From the NCBI GenBank assembly GCA_000827495.1, contig KN817579.1, forward strand, positions 181,826 to 240,492: a stretch of DNA of 58,667 bases, read 5' to 3'. Below, piece after piece: positions 23,622 to 35,900 of the stretch. The notes under the pieces were generated by a model, which was given only the letters and a program-made list of their open reading frames with translations, did no database searches and was not told the origin of the DNA. Numbering within the stretch: the stretch's first letter is position 1; every line of letters begins with the position of its first letter. Both the position numbers and the translations under genes were made by a program. The DNA is from Hypholoma sublateritium FD-334 SS-4. Taxonomy: Eukaryota > Basidiomycota > Agaricomycetes > Agaricales > Strophariaceae.

Positions 23622-24107
23622 GCGGCGGAGACGCGATTGGTGTATACCTGGTTATATTGTTGTAGATACCTCTTGGAAAGAAAGCGTTAAGACTTTGTGG
23701 TGGGATGAACTTGAGGATTATTTTCGTATTCAGATTTTATGGAGTGTAAGGCGACTGTTTCTATTAACCTCCAAGATAAGCATCGATGTAGGTATGTAGT
23801 GCGGAAGATGACGATAAGCTGGCTGATCTCTTTCGAAAGATGGCGGTTCTATCTGGAGGATCACGGTCAGGAAATCCGTGTTCGCGCCCAGTTTATGAGC
23901 AACGGTCTGACTTGGTCTGACTACACGCGTTACTCCCGAGCTGCTGGTGAATTCCTTTTTTAATATTCAAACTGCTTCTGGCCCTTCGCGCTGTACTGAA
24001 ATCAAAGTATATAGTTCTGTAAACATTTAATCGAAATACACAAATAGTACATGGCTGTAACGCCTTCGTATTTTAGAAAATTGCAAATGACGGTCTGAAA
24101 TATCGTA
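23622..24107. other. Convergent 3' intergenic region
   Basis: Lies between the stop of the membrane-protein gene (plus) and the stop of fungalysin (minus). No gene is supported; both 3' UTRs are expected here. Confidence 0.55.
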
Positions 24108-26912
24108 TCAGCACCCAGAGGGCACCGTGAAATCGTCGACGTAGTTCGCCGCGTTGACGCCCAGACCGCGCGATGCGAATGCGCGCCAGATAGTACAGGC
24201 GTTCGCCCCCGCATATCGGTTCACGTCAGCCTGGATCACCGCGTCGCGTCCATTGAGGACTGATGAAATAATAATGATTAGTACGCAGAACGATATCTGT
24301 ACGGAGGTGGAATGTTACGCACACGTCGGACTGCACGGTTGGAGGCCGAGCGCATCGACGAAGAGGTGCATCCAGACGATGTTACCCTCTTTGCCGTCCG
24401 GATTCGTGCGCGCGGTGGGGGACCAGCCGTGCGCGGCGACAAGCCCTGCGTAGACCTGGTAGAGCGCGTTCGCCCATAATTCGCCGCTTGCTGCAGGTAG
24501 CGTCAGATGCCATGGAGATGTGAAAACGCGAAGTTGCAGCGGAGGACGTACCGTGGGGCTCAGTTAGCGTCTGTAGCGACGAGTAAAGGAGGGGGTTTGT
24601 CGTTCTGCGAATCGGGTGTAAGTGAGAAAATGTAGCCAGAATTTCAAGGTACGTACAAGCTTGTTGAGTAAGGGTACGTGCGGAGCCCTGCAGTACTATT
24701 TGTCACATACTTCCCGATGACGAAATCGGGTGTAGCACTCGAGTTCTTTGCGGCCCAGCTGCATGGAAATGAATACGTTAGCTAAAATTCAACGTAGAAA
24801 ACATCTGGTAGCGTACTTGGCCATCGCATCAGACCAGCCTGATTGAAGAGTTAAAGACCATCTGCGCGGGAAGATACTGGAGCAACTGACCTTCACCCAG
24901 CGCCAGAGCTTCGACGGTCTTCAGGCACCGTGCAGTACCGCCTCCTGTAAGACGGTTCGTGAGGCCGTGGGTGATCTCGTGGATGAGGAGGTCGTTGTCG
25001 AGCGCCCCATCGCGATTGGGCTGCGTGAATGTGGGTCAGCGAGCTCTGGAAATAGAAAGACTCCAACCAGCGCTTACGGTAGTGTAATTCCAGACGAATG
25101 ATCCTGCGGTGATTTTAGTAAGTAGTACATGGAGAAATCATGAAGACGAAGACATACGTAGAATGGCTGGTGTTCCGCTGCAATTTAGAAAAGATGGTCA
25201 GGCTCGCCCATAAGCGCAGAGATAATGTACGTACTCCGGAGGGGTAGCAAAGCTTATGTCGTTGATACCGGACGCGTCTTGTACAGAGATCGAAAGGGCA
25301 TCGCTTTGCGAGCCGCCCCGACCCTGATTACTGTTCTGAAAATTGAAAGTGGTCTAGAAATTCAGATATCGCACGTATGGTCAGTATAAATTAACAACTT
25401 GAAGTCTGAAAGACGACAAAATCACCTCGGTGAAACCATATCTGTAGTACATTAACAAGTGATTAAGAATATATTCAAAGGGCGTATACAAGGTATCTCA
25501 CTGGTAAAATATGTCATGTAATGTATTCGCGACGTAGAACGCGTTCACGCGAGCCGCATCGACGTTTTGAGGTGCGGAAGGAGCCAACGCCGGATTTTGC
25601 TCGTACGCAAAGACATCTGGCGCGCTGCTCTGAGTTGTCGTACCTGCGCTAGTGCCCTTCCACGAGATGGCGTTATTTCCGCTGTTAGGTCATATGAACA
25701 TTAGTACCGGGTCTAGAATTCATGGTCCAGCTGACGACTTACGAAGTTGTGCTAAAGCAGATGGCGAGGAGTCAGATGATGGTACTCGGAGATCTACACG
25801 TCATGGAGAAGGCTCACGTCGAGTTGCTCCCAGATCCGCTATTCTGCCACCCGAGGGGCGATGCGGTGTAGTCCTCCGGATCAACTATGTTTGCGAAGCC
25901 ACCGGTGGGATCTTGCTGAGACACCGGAATAGCGGTGTACTGTAGGACATTAGCAGATACTCCGAGTTGTGTACGAGACGCGGTGCTGGACTCACAGTCG
26001 CGTGCGCCACGTAGCTGAGTGCCGAGACAAACTGTGCTGAGTGGGCGTCGATGAATGCCCTGTACCAAGTCCCCAGAGCAATATTCTGGATCTCGAAAGT
26101 ATAGACGAGCGCGGCGCTTCCGTTTGGGGTGACGTAGTATTCGACGGAAACAGGGCTGTTGTTGTACGTCCCGTTGAGCTGGGCTGCAGCAGCGGCACTT
26201 GCGGCAGCGAAGGTGACGGTAGGGACAGAGGCTGTAATGAAATCTGGATGTATGTTGGATGAGGAAAAGTGATAGGCGACAGCGATAAAAGTATACGTAC
26301 TCGGTGTTACGAAGGATGAACCGAACGAAATGACCTGGTCGCATGACGTCGGTTCCTGTTATGCGCAAATTTCGAGAGATAATTCATACCGAGTTATTTT
26401 TGTTGAACGCAACATTTGCTACTGCATTGGAGAAGGGAACTCCATCCTATCTCAAGTATTTTTAATCAATAAGAAGGAACACCATGTCAGCAGTTCGTGC
26501 TGAACTCACATGCGTTTGAACGAGGTATGCGTTTTGAACGACATCCCCGGAGTAACCAGACGTATATACAACAGCGTTTCCATTTGACGCTGTGAGCTTA
26601 GAAGTAGCGTATGCCACTGCGGCATTTTGAAGGTTGAAGGCCGCTCGTCCAGACAAGGGATGGCTGACTCCTGCACCATATGTCTGGGGATCCCACAACA
26701 TGGATTAGAAGAGGTGCACAATGATAAATGAGATATAATGTGCTCACTTCGAAACTAGTAGGCGGATGATATGGCTCGGTTGACTCCCCGGAGCGAAGTT
26801 GTACAGGCAGCCCATGTGTGGTGCGATGAGTAGGGTGCTTTCTGTCAACGGCGTGTGCGGGACCGGGGATAAGGAAAAGCGCAACTGGAAGTAGTTTGAG
26901 GAGGGAATGCAT
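24108..26912 (-). CDS. Fungalysin, secreted M36 zinc metalloprotease (18 exons)
   Basis: Exons: 26912-26748, 26683-26510, 26446-26390, 26334-26301, 26243-25996, 25939-25818, 25751-25743, 25681-25502, 25441-25426, 25353-25235, 25177-25158, 25103-25078, 25020-24891, 24838-24817, 24758-24657, 24604-24552, 24490-24323, 24259-24108. The total is 1797 nt, 598 aa, with all phases closing. A signal peptide (MHSLLKLLPVALFLIPGPAHA) is followed by the FTP/propeptide region (about 45-235), then the catalytic domain. HEITHG (404-409) supplies zinc ligands H404 and H408 and catalytic E405; E433 in GEGWSD is the third ligand, with the usual 29-residue-plus spacing. The protein ends FTVPSGC. It degrades extracellular protein and is normally made as a self-inhibited zymogen. 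Exon 7 is a 9-nt micro-exon, inferred from consensus splice sites inside what would otherwise be a 136-bp intron. The gene appears intact. Confidence 0.95.
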
Positions 26913-26956
26913 TGCGAAAACCTTGACGGGGAATTCTCTGAGGCTGTTTTGAGTAG

Positions 26957-26964
26957 ATTATATA
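26957..26964 (-). promoter_or_regulatory. TATA box of the fungalysin gene
   Basis: TATATAAT on the minus strand, 45 bp upstream of the ATG at 26912. The spacing agrees with the other genes in this window. Confidence 0.6.
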
Positions 26965-27116
26965 TGCCAAGGTGAGGTCTCCAAAGGGAGCCCTAGATAA
27001 AACGTGTGACGAACCTTGCGAGCCCGCGGATGCTTCTACCAGTACCCCATGGTCAATTGTCGCCTGCAGTCAGATTCGTCAGGTTGACCCAATACAAGAA
27101 CCACATGGCGTTGACT

Positions 27117-27674
27117 TTACAGTATACGATGGTTTCCAGAAGGAGTCGTTGGCCCAATAGGGGTGCCGAAGTCACGGAAGGTCGTTAAATGCGATGACTT
27201 TAGAAAATCAACAAAAACAGAGGAATGAGTAACGTGATACGTAGTAAATGGCCGAGATAAATACCATGCATGATGTTCACGGGAGATTTCAGCAGCTGGT
27301 CTATGAGCATTAGTGCGCTCTTGGTCAATCAAAGGCATTAGCGTCCCCAGGATGGGCATCTGGCGAACTAAGCGAGTATTGTGCTCACCCCTGGGCCCAA
27401 GCTCATCCATGTGGTCGTCGATAGCTCCAAGAGCTGCCAGCTGCATGCGGCCGGTAGAAATATACTCGGATTGTCTTCGCATTGTAATCAATTCCCGACC
27501 TCTTGCATTCCATTCGCTGCTTTTCGACCGAGATGGATGGTTGCAGATGGTTGCATGATGGCCGAGGGATTCAGCCAAGTCCCTTACATAAGCGTATAAA
27601 TCTCCGCCCGTAATAACTTCCCACGATGCATTCCTATAAAGTGGTCCATTTTTCCATCCTTTGCCGCCAGCCAT
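27117..27674 (-). CDS. Hypothetical 185-aa ORF, doubtful
   Basis: An uninterrupted frame beginning MAGGKGWKNGP and ending TPSGNHRIL, upstream of and co-oriented with fungalysin. Composition is ordinary, with no signal peptide, membrane segment or motif I can name. The C-terminal third may be intron-derived, since GT and AG borders are present in several places. It could be a real small gene, a gene fragment or chance; I assign no function. Confidence 0.3.
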   Translation of the reverse strand: MAGGKGWKNGPLYRNASWEVITGGDLYAYVRDLAESLGHHATICNHPSRSKSSEWNARGRELITMRRQSEYISTGRMQLAALGAIDDHMDELGPRGEHNTRLVRQMPILGTLMPLIDQERTNAHRPAAEISREHHAWYLSRPFTTYHVTHSSVFVDFLKSSHLTTFRDFGTPIGPTTPSGNHRIL

Positions 27675-28159
27675 TGTTTCATGTGTCCTCTAGGCTCTAG
27701 GCCTCACTCCTGGACGTCTATCGCTGTCGCCATTGAATTCCTTCCTTAGTTCATATAATCTTGACTGCGTCTCTTCAATTCTATATGGACGCACATTGTG
27801 GAACAAAGTCGGATGGTTCAACGTAAGCATAATTTCTCCTGCCGATTTCTCCCCTTTCTTCCCTTCAAGTAGGGCCAGCGCCCGTCGCGTGATGGCGTTT
27901 GTTCAATTTAGACCAACGCAGGTGCATGTTATATACACATCTAGCACTTGGTAATCAGATTATAGTTTAGGTGACATATCCCTACGCATGTATTTCTCTC
28001 GTTCTTGAAATGACAGTGAGCACGCCAGACTCGTGCCCGGCACCTGCGCCGAATCTAATCGCGAAGCTAAAAGCCTCCTCTCCACATGTGCCAGCCCGAC
28101 ATGATGCGGTGTCCGAGACAGACGCTGTGACCACGGCACTATGACACAACACAGAGGGA
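27675..28159. other. Intergenic, nothing recognised
   Basis: Normal-composition DNA between the last gene of the island and the next GC-rich repeat block. Confidence 0.55.
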
Positions 28160-30173
28160 TAGGTGCCAGCTCAGTGACTCGGGAGTAGCCAAGTGTTAAG
28201 CGCTGCGATGCGCGGTGAGGAGGCGCGTTCGCGAAGGGGTGATCCCGTGCCGCCGGACCGACCGTCCGCCGTGCCGGCGACTGGAGATGCGCCCGTGGAT
28301 CCGGCGCCACGACGCGTGGATCGCGGACTCAGCGATGCACGGGCGCGCAATCGTGGTCTATGCGGTGTGTGCGCGCGCCTAGATGGGCGGCGCATGGCGT
28401 GTAAAACATGCGGGGGGTCAGCGCCGCATCGCGGGCGCGAAGATGACGTCTCGTGGGGCAATGCACAGTGCGCGAGTAGGCGCTTACTGTGCGGGGTTTC
28501 CTCGACATGCAGCGCGTAGCGGGGAAATGCAGCCGAGGCGTAGACACCCACCGCGTTCTGTGTGTGCGACGCACGAGGTTGCTGCACAGCTCCCGCGCCG
28601 TGCGCTGCGTGTCCCGCCGGCCGGATATGCCGCATACCGTGATATGCAGCCGCACAAGACGTCTAGAGCGAAGGAGCCAGTGATCCACATGCGAAAGGGT
28701 GGACGCTTACCGTGCATTGACCGCCACGCGCTGCGTTGCGTGGCGAAATTCGGGTGCGCGTTGTCTGGGACGCTCTGTGCGCCAGCGCCGGCGTCTCGAG
28801 CATAAGGGGGTCGTATAGCTGGGAAATGTAAATGGTGAGCGTGTCACCAGCGCGCTCTGTGTGTGACTCACCAGGCTGCGTCGCATCTATCACGTTGCTC
28901 GAACACGTCGCGCTCACCATTAGTCGCGGCCCACGCACCGTCTATCCTGCAGTGTTCAACACCGTACATCGCCGCCCACTCGCTGTGTTTCGCTGATAAA
29001 TCGACCGGTATGCGCCGTCTAGGATGCGCCGTGCATTGCAGGAATGCTCAGTATCAGTCGCGCGATGTGCAGATAGAGAGCGAGCTCAGCGTCTAGTCCG
29101 CGATGCTCTGCGCGTCCCGCTCTCCCCGCCGTATGGAGATCCGAAGCCGTGCATCTGTGCCGCCGCCGCGCAGTTCAATCTCCAGCCACTGATGATGCAT
29201 ATGTCCACGGAGTCAGCGACGCATGAGTAGATTGGGCGGCGCTTACCGTGAATAGAGCGCCGCGCGCTGTGTTTTCACCGCGAAATATGTTGGTGCACGT
29301 CGTCTAGAGCGCGCCGTGCACCAGCACCAGCGTCTCGAGCTCGGCGGGTGGCTTACCTCAATGAACGCGGTGAGCATGCAGACGGTGAATGATTATTTCT
29401 GAATGTTGTGTCTGATAGCTCTCACCTGTGTTCTAAACTTCTAATCCTCGTAATTGCTGCGATCTGTTGCTAATTTGTAGTCCACGATATGGTATACGCA
29501 CATACATTTTTGACCCATGACACGCTGTCAAAATAAAATATAAGCGCCGCGTTATTTCTCCGTGTGGACCTGCGAATGGTCAACGTCGATTTGATCTGGT
29601 GGTATACACGTAGACCCGACGCAGGAGTCGGACCAACCACTGAAGTGGGATATACACCCAGAGATACATTCATGGGCGTCCCGTGTCGTATGCGCGTTGC
29701 GCGCGGTTGACAGCACGCGATTTGTACATGTAGAACGAAATTGTAATACGCGCGGCGTCAGACGCGCATCCAAGTTCCCTATCAGACAAACATGTCCTCA
29801 CGCGCGAAAAGGCACATCTGCAAGGATAGCCGGTGAGCGCGCAGAGCGAATCCGGTAGGGAACAGCGGGCGGAGGAGGGCGTCACCGTATGGGCATATTG
29901 AAAAGGGGAGCGACGCGCTGAAGATGCGCACACGGTACAGCACGGTGTACGTGGAACTGCGCAGCGCATCGGCCGGCATGCCGCGTACATGGCCCAAGGT
30001 AAAGACCGGTCGAGAGGAGGCAGCGTGCCCGAGCCGGTGCGCACATGGTCGTTCCGTTCGCTTACGCAGGCGGACCATGCCCGGAGTGACGCATTGTACG
30101 CCGGAGAGATGGACCGTCTGGTAGCGCAGGTTCGATGCGCGCAGACCACGGACGGTCCCAGTTACTTAGGCAG
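28160..30173. repeat. GC-rich subtelomeric repeat, left half (interrupted copy)
   Basis: CpG-rich DNA that recurs across the 9.56-kb insert in the same orientation: 28521-29190 matches 40378-41109, and 29709-29890 matches 42042-42214 (for example CAGACGCGCATCCAAGTTCC in both). The last 110 bp (from GACCATGCCCGG at 30074) match the module at 41433 and 42373. In those two copies it runs on without interruption into the sequence that here resumes at 39737. So this block and the one at 39737 appear to be one repeat copy split by an insertion. No credible genes. Confidence 0.82.
28521..29190 (+). repeat. Direct repeat R1, copy 1 (other copy 40378-41109)
   Basis: Shares long near-identical runs with 40378-41109, including CACCCACCGCGTTCTG, GGATATGCCGCA, GCGAAAGGGTGGAC, CTCACCAGGCTGCGTCGCAT and CGAAGCCGTGCATCTGTG, with small indels (670 versus 732 bp). 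Parts of the unit recur locally (29246-29330) and, more decayed, near 48690-48800. Confidence 0.88.
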
Positions 30174-30210
30174 CATCAGGAAAACTCAAAATTGAAGATT
30201 TTGCACTATG
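30174..30210 (+). repeat. Left terminal inverted repeat of the composite element
   Basis: Begins CATCAGGAAAA and continues to CACTATG. It pairs with the reverse complement of 39700-39736: 11 perfect bases from the tip, then seven scattered mismatches. Confidence 0.55.
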
Positions 30211-30619
30211 GGTTGTAACGATACCGGATTATACAAATAGTTCAGAACCGCGCAATATACACTACGCATCTACTGAATTTTGATGCTAATAAAACGCACC
30301 ACTAAAATTAGATTTCCGCTCGTGTACAATTGTGCACCATTTATACGCCAGTTATCGTATATTCTGCATCTTACAGGCAGCTGGGCAGTGGGATGAATAA
30401 TATATCACAATTACAGCTGGGGTGTACGTATGAACAAATTACAGGAACAACAGATGCAGTGGGTCACAAAAATAAGGCATCCCAAAGGAATATGTATGTT
30501 GACATCGTCCAAGATGGATACAAGTACTTCAAGTGTAAACGGAGCAAGTACAAAGTGGATATATCGAAACGACTGACTGTGTTATAGTGCCCATGGGGTT
30601 AAGCGAATGCCCTCTAAAG
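30211..30619. other. Subterminal AT-rich noncoding stretch
   Basis: Lies between the left inverted repeat and the end of the coiled-coil gene. It contains only a short 85-aa frame (30330-30587) without support and probably acts as the subterminal region of the element. Confidence 0.45.
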
Positions 30620-32602
30620 TTATTTCTTTTTACCACGCGAACGAGATGCGGATCCTGGGTCTCCTGGACGAGTTGCTGCTGATTTACGAGCTACTGTTGC
30701 CGCAGGTGCCGCCGGACGAGATGTTGTTGCTACTGGACTGTCACGAGATGATGTTGCCGCCGGACGAGTTGCTGTTGCCGCTGGACGAGCTGCTGCTGCC
30801 GCTGGATGAGCTGCTGCTGCTGCTGAACGAGCTACTGCTGCATACGCTGCAGTACTCGGAGTTGTTGATGCCGGGGCTTCAGGACGGATCGTGGATGCAG
30901 ACGCAGGATTGGGTGGCGATACAGATGATGATGGTGATGTTGTTGACGATGTTGGTGCTGGAGCTGGTGCTGGTGCTGGTGCTGGTGATGAGTCTGACGT
31001 CGCGTCTGGCGTCACATCTTCAGTTGACCAAATTACACTTTTGGGGGGCGGGGCTGTTTTCGGGATTATGTCGCCAGGTATATGGTCAAAAGCCTTGATG
31101 AAAACCTCCATCGCCCTAGTGGGACCTTCACCCATGTGATTAGTTTCGTCCGCTAACTGCTTTGCGAATTTTTGCAGTGAGATGAGATTGTGCGCAGAGT
31201 AGTTACCCTCCTCGCGAACGATATAATTCTTCACAGTCAGCGCATCGAGTGCCTCGGACGACTCATAGATTAATTTGACAGCACGTAACCATGGCTGCTC
31301 CTCGAATTTCGTTTTACCATATGGTACCCCGCGGGCAGAACCAATTTTCGACCACAAGTGGGCTTTGAGGATTGCCTTGCGGCGTAAATCATCGTCTAGA
31401 GGGGCTCCCTTCTTGGAAGCGGCTTTCTCGGACTCATTATCGAGCCACTTTCGGAAAAGGCGGGATCCGTTCCACATGTCAGGCGATAAGCCTGGGATGG
31501 GCAAAAGCCAACAGAGGAACTTCATTGTTTCATCAGATAAAATCCGCCCTTGAAGTGCGACAAGGACACGATGATCCTGTAATCGTAGAGACAGTGATCA
31601 GACAAGCAACACCAGAAATCGAATGGAAATCACCTTGGAGAGAGCGCCTGCTTCCAGAAATGTAATACGATCCCTCGCAGACTTGATCTCAATCTTGAAT
31701 TCTGCTTTATCCTTTTCATACGCCTCGGCAAGGATAGCATGGCTTTTGCGCTCAGCTTCAAGTTCAAGCATGACGACTTTAAGCTGCTTGTTGACTTCAT
31801 CGAGCTTCGCAACCACTTCCTGGTGTTGAGCTCTTTCAGCCTTACGCTCAGCCAGGTGTTCAGCTTTTTCAGCCTGACGCTCAGCCAGGTGTTGAGCTTT
31901 TTCAGCCTGACGCTCAGCTCTATCGGCAATCGCTTGCTGCTGAACTTCAGCCATCCATTGTTGGAACATGGCAGCCGTTGTAGGTATCATAGATAGAAGT
32001 GGATTAGGAGCATCGATGGTAGCTGCCGACTGGGCGGGCAAAGACTGGGGGTTCGCGCTGGCAAGCGTGGAAGACCCAAGGATGTGAGGCGTTGTATGGG
32101 TGGCATCGACTAACTGGGGATCGGCTGACTGGGCAACAGGAGAGTGCGCACCGGCAGGTGTGGTCGAGCTGGGCGTGGAAGATGACATGGCTACACTGAT
32201 AGCATCCGCTGAAGGAGGCGTCCTGCCGTATGGTACGGTTGGAGTAGCAGATTCGGAGCTGAGCACAGGCGTGCGATGATGCTTTGACTCTGAGTCGGGT
32301 GCAGAAGTCGGACCCAATAGTAAGACGGATTTAACAGCTGAACCTATATCTGATAACGAGGTTTGTAGACTTGTAGCTCCTGTACCTGTAGATGTGGAGG
32401 AAGAGGGCCGTCTTGAATCTGTCGACGTGGAGAATGTTTCTGACTCCTGGTCTGAATCTAATGGGGGTAAATTAAAATAAGCCTTATTGTTAGTTCCGGA
32501 GACCTCGAAGGGGAGCTGCGAACCAGATGTTAACGGGGCACCAGCAGGGAGACCTGAAAAGACTACGGGGGGGCTGGGCGTGAATTCCGATGGTGGACGC
32601 AT
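30620..32602 (-). CDS. Coiled-coil, low-complexity protein, probable transposon accessory gene (2 exons)
   Basis: Exons 32602-31634 and 31576-30620 flank a 57-bp GT-AG intron (phase 0) and give 641 aa. Residues about 1-215 are Ser/Thr/Pro-rich and disordered. About 222-323 form a strong coiled coil with near-tandem AERQAEKAQHL repeats followed by an EVVAKLDEVNKQLK heptad stretch. About 324-480 form a compact helical region (WLLPIPGLSPDMWNGSRLF, KAHLWSKIGSARGVPYGK). The tail is an Ala/Pro/Thr minisatellite ending SRSRGKKK, encoded by tandem GCTGCTG-type repeats. The gene sits 325 bp downstream of, and co-oriented with, the Plavaka transposase inside the same inverted repeats, so it is likely a second transposon protein (oligomerisation or DNA-binding partner). 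I do not recognise the family. Confidence 0.72.
31840..31925 (-). repeat. 30-bp coding repeats in the coiled coil
   Basis: Two to three near-identical 30-bp units encode AERQAEKAQHL-type decads within the coiled-coil gene; they keep the reading frame. Confidence 0.75.
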
Positions 32603-32926
32603 ATATATATGATGGAGATCGATGGCGGATCCAGCAGAGTTCAGATGCCCTGTGACTTGTACATGTCACGTTTGTCACGACGGAGTCACCATATGTCACC
32701 ACGTCTATATCTTGTTGCTGTACATGCTATAGGAACCAGTATTATCTGAGATTGATTGTAACAGTCAGAATTACTATTAGATACTAACAGTCCAAGTTTT
32801 GTGATTGCGTGATTCTTTGTTATGCACTTATAAAAAATTGGTGTACCGTTTCGGCGTACGAGTATGTCACGCAGTGGGCAGTGGCATCGATGGATGCGTG
32901 AAATTGATAAATATAACACAAAATTT
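32603..32926. other. Spacer with clustered TGTCAC/GTGAC motifs
   Basis: Intergenic between the two co-oriented element genes. Around 32651-32701 the motif TGTCAC or its complement occurs five times in about 50 bp (GTGACTTG, CATGTCACG, TTGTCACG, GAGTCACC, TATGTCACC). This may be a transposase or promoter-factor binding cluster. Confidence 0.5.
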
Positions 32927-35900
32927 CTAACAAGCAATTCTATACATATTCAGGTCCGTGAAATCGTTGACAAAAAAAGTATGACATAGGTCCAAAACAT
33001 TGTTAAGCGTCCATTCCTGAGGAGCAAATACGCCAAATTTGGGATAAAGGTGAACACTGCGACGAATATTTGCAACGGGAATGATGCTGCATACATGGGT
33101 CCCATCCCTGTCTCTTTTAGGCGAAACTTTGTAAAGAAGATGGCCGGGCTCTGGGCTATTGGGAAGAGGGGTGTACCACTCAACATATGCGAGGTGTTCT
33201 GGTACTTCCCTGCCACTGGTGAACATGATTGGCAATGACTGTCGAGGAAGAGAGAAAACCACATGGATTCTTCCAATGTGATAGCCTGCATGCGCCATAT
33301 TAGTATACAGGTTAGAAGTAACAAATTTGAGAGCAGGCGCTTACCTTCAAGCCCAACGTCTTTTCCTGTGCCATCGTTGATCAAAGCAGGGTCAAAACGG
33401 GCCGGGAGTACCTCCCCTCGTGCACCAGTTCATGCCGGGTAGCAATGGATTGAATCGGCAGTCGAGGTTTGACCTGACGATGGATCTTGTCTCGTAAATT
33501 TGATGCGGTGCCAAACAGGAAGCTTGGTGAAAGGAATGCGAATTCCCCATAGCTTTCGTTCCAATTGTGCACGTGTAAGGTTGGGTTCATTGGTCAGAGC
33601 AACAAAACGCTCTAAAGCAGTGCGAAAGTGAGTGGCTCCGTATCGGGACACAAGATTATCAATCGAAATTGAACGGGCAGTGGGATGCTTCGTAAGCTTG
33701 AGTGTTCTATTTAGATCGAGTCCTGGAGGCGTCCATTCGAGACAAGAAGTGGTTATAGGGGGGTCTTCAAGTTTCCACTTGACATACTGTTGGTGTCGTA
33801 TCATTTTCTCCTTCCGCTCTAGCCAGACGGTCATTTGCCTAAATTCGTCTTTACGATTGGTGGCGGCGTAAGCATCCTTTGCAAGGTCGATATGAAGGCG
33901 CTCAGTGTGTTCTGTGTTGAAGTTATCCAAAGTACCGTAGAGCTTGATGTATTCAACGTAGTGTCGGGCGAAATGGAGCTTCGGAATATCAAATGCCTTG
34001 CGAATTCCAAGATCGACAAATATTTCTTTGTTGGCGTGAAAGCGCTGGAGTGAGTCTTCGAGAAACTGAAGAGTTTCGTCAGTGTGTATAGGATATTTTG
34101 CCAGATAAAGGAAGTCAAGAAGCGCCCGCACTGAGCGCACCAAGCGAACATTGGATAATCCATTGGGAAGAGGAGCATCGAGAATGAGGCCCATGAGAAT
34201 TCGGCTCATCTGATCGTGCTCCTGACCGGTTACCCTTGAAAGGCAGGTGATTCCCTTCGTAAAGTGACGAATATTGTGATTTGGCGGCATTCGACGACAT
34301 CGTGCGTCAATTTCAAGGGCACCTAAAGCCTGAGTAATCCATGCAATTAAGTGCTTGATGATGCCCTGGTAAAGCTGATGGAGTATATCCGGAGTAATGG
34401 AGCGATAAATGTGAACATACGGAAGTTCTTTCCAGAACGGTTCGACAACTGGCTTGATGCCAGCCTCCGAACAGGCTTGCAGAAATCCTCCGGGGTCATT
34501 GTCGAAAGAATCTAACACCTTGAGGATTTCGCCGAGATCTCGAAGCTTGGGATTCTGGTCGAGGTCGTACATTCCTAGTTCATCCCGTGGTGCATCGCAA
34601 GTTGGACACTCTCCAGTTTTCGTGCACGTAACGAGTACTTGCTCGGGGTAATCGCCAGAAAAACATGCAAGTATTGGGTGATTTCGATGAACTGACCCAT
34701 TTCCAGTTGCCATATGAATGCCAGAAACACCTGCAGCCCTCAAAGGTTCGAGAATCCGACCTAAGCATGCATGGTAGAGGTTTGCAAGCTGACGACGCCG
34801 AGCAGATTTGTTGGGCACATTTTCGAGCTTCGTAGTTGGAAGGTATGCAAGTAAAATGTATGCGCGATTCGACGGCTTTCGGCGAATTTCCTTTGGGATA
34901 TTGCCAAGTGTGAGGTAGAGAGGGTATGCAGTTTTATTCTTGAAGGTCGTAAGTTGGGTTTTGTCAGTGGAGATGATGACCGGAAGGATTGTTGCTCCCG
35001 GCTTATCTTTTTCGAGTTCCTCCTGGAGGCAAGCGTGGGATATGACTGCGTTAATTATCAATTACAGTAATTTCTCACCTGTGTCAACCACCACCACCTT
35101 CCTGTATTCATATCGTGATACATTCGTTTCGTTCTTCGTTCATCCGTGTAATGCTTCTCAGGGAGAATCATCAGGTATGGTGCAAATGATGGATCCCCGA
35201 ACAACGCTTTGATGCACGCAGTGATATCGCGGAAGTATACATCGCAGACTTCATTCCCAACGAGTATCTCATGATGTTCGAAATGCGGACGGCCAGGTAA
35301 GCTTTGGTCTATCAATTTGTTTAACTCTAGTGAGTTCTTGAATGATAGACCAAGGCGCTCAGCAACCTAGACAGAGAAGAACTGGGCATGAGGTGGATTT
35401 AATGCAAGGTGCGATTGCTCTCACTTACTCCTTCAATATTAATCAGCTCCGTAAACGCAGTCGAACTTGGGCCTCGCATCTTTGCCCACAGTGCAATTTC
35501 CCATTCGATTTTTGAACGAAATGGACTATATGAATTTCCTGTGTCGTTTATCTGGGCAGTATACAAAGTGTTCGCATCGATGCAATTCGTGTTTGGGTAT
35601 GTCCTTCCAGCTGCACTGTTTCCTTTGTTGAACCTGATTATGTGCGGCTTATTTCCTAGCTCGGCCTCAGCTCCGCCTCGCATTCGAAAAGCCCCTTCTG
35701 ACTCTGTGTCCATGGTGCAAGATTCATCCTGGCCGATTTGCTCGGATGCTTCTCTATTTGGTGAGACTCTCTCCGGCTCCAGTTGGGTTTGTTCAGGCTG
35801 GCTATCTATATCTTCTTCGTCGCTATCAGTTTCGTTGTCTTTGTGAGTTCTGATGTCATCCATTTCTTTCGTAGACTCCAATCCGAATTCCTCCAGACTG

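Noticed and set aside
30204..30210. CACTATG as a canonical CACTA terminus
   Set aside because: The other end has CATCATG at the matching place, and the inverted repeat continues outward to CATCAGG, so CACTA here is probably coincidental.
30607..31098. Leu-rich plus-strand frame with LLDELLLPLDELLL repeats
   Set aside because: It is the antisense of the Ala/Pro/Thr minisatellite in the coiled-coil gene; no independent support.
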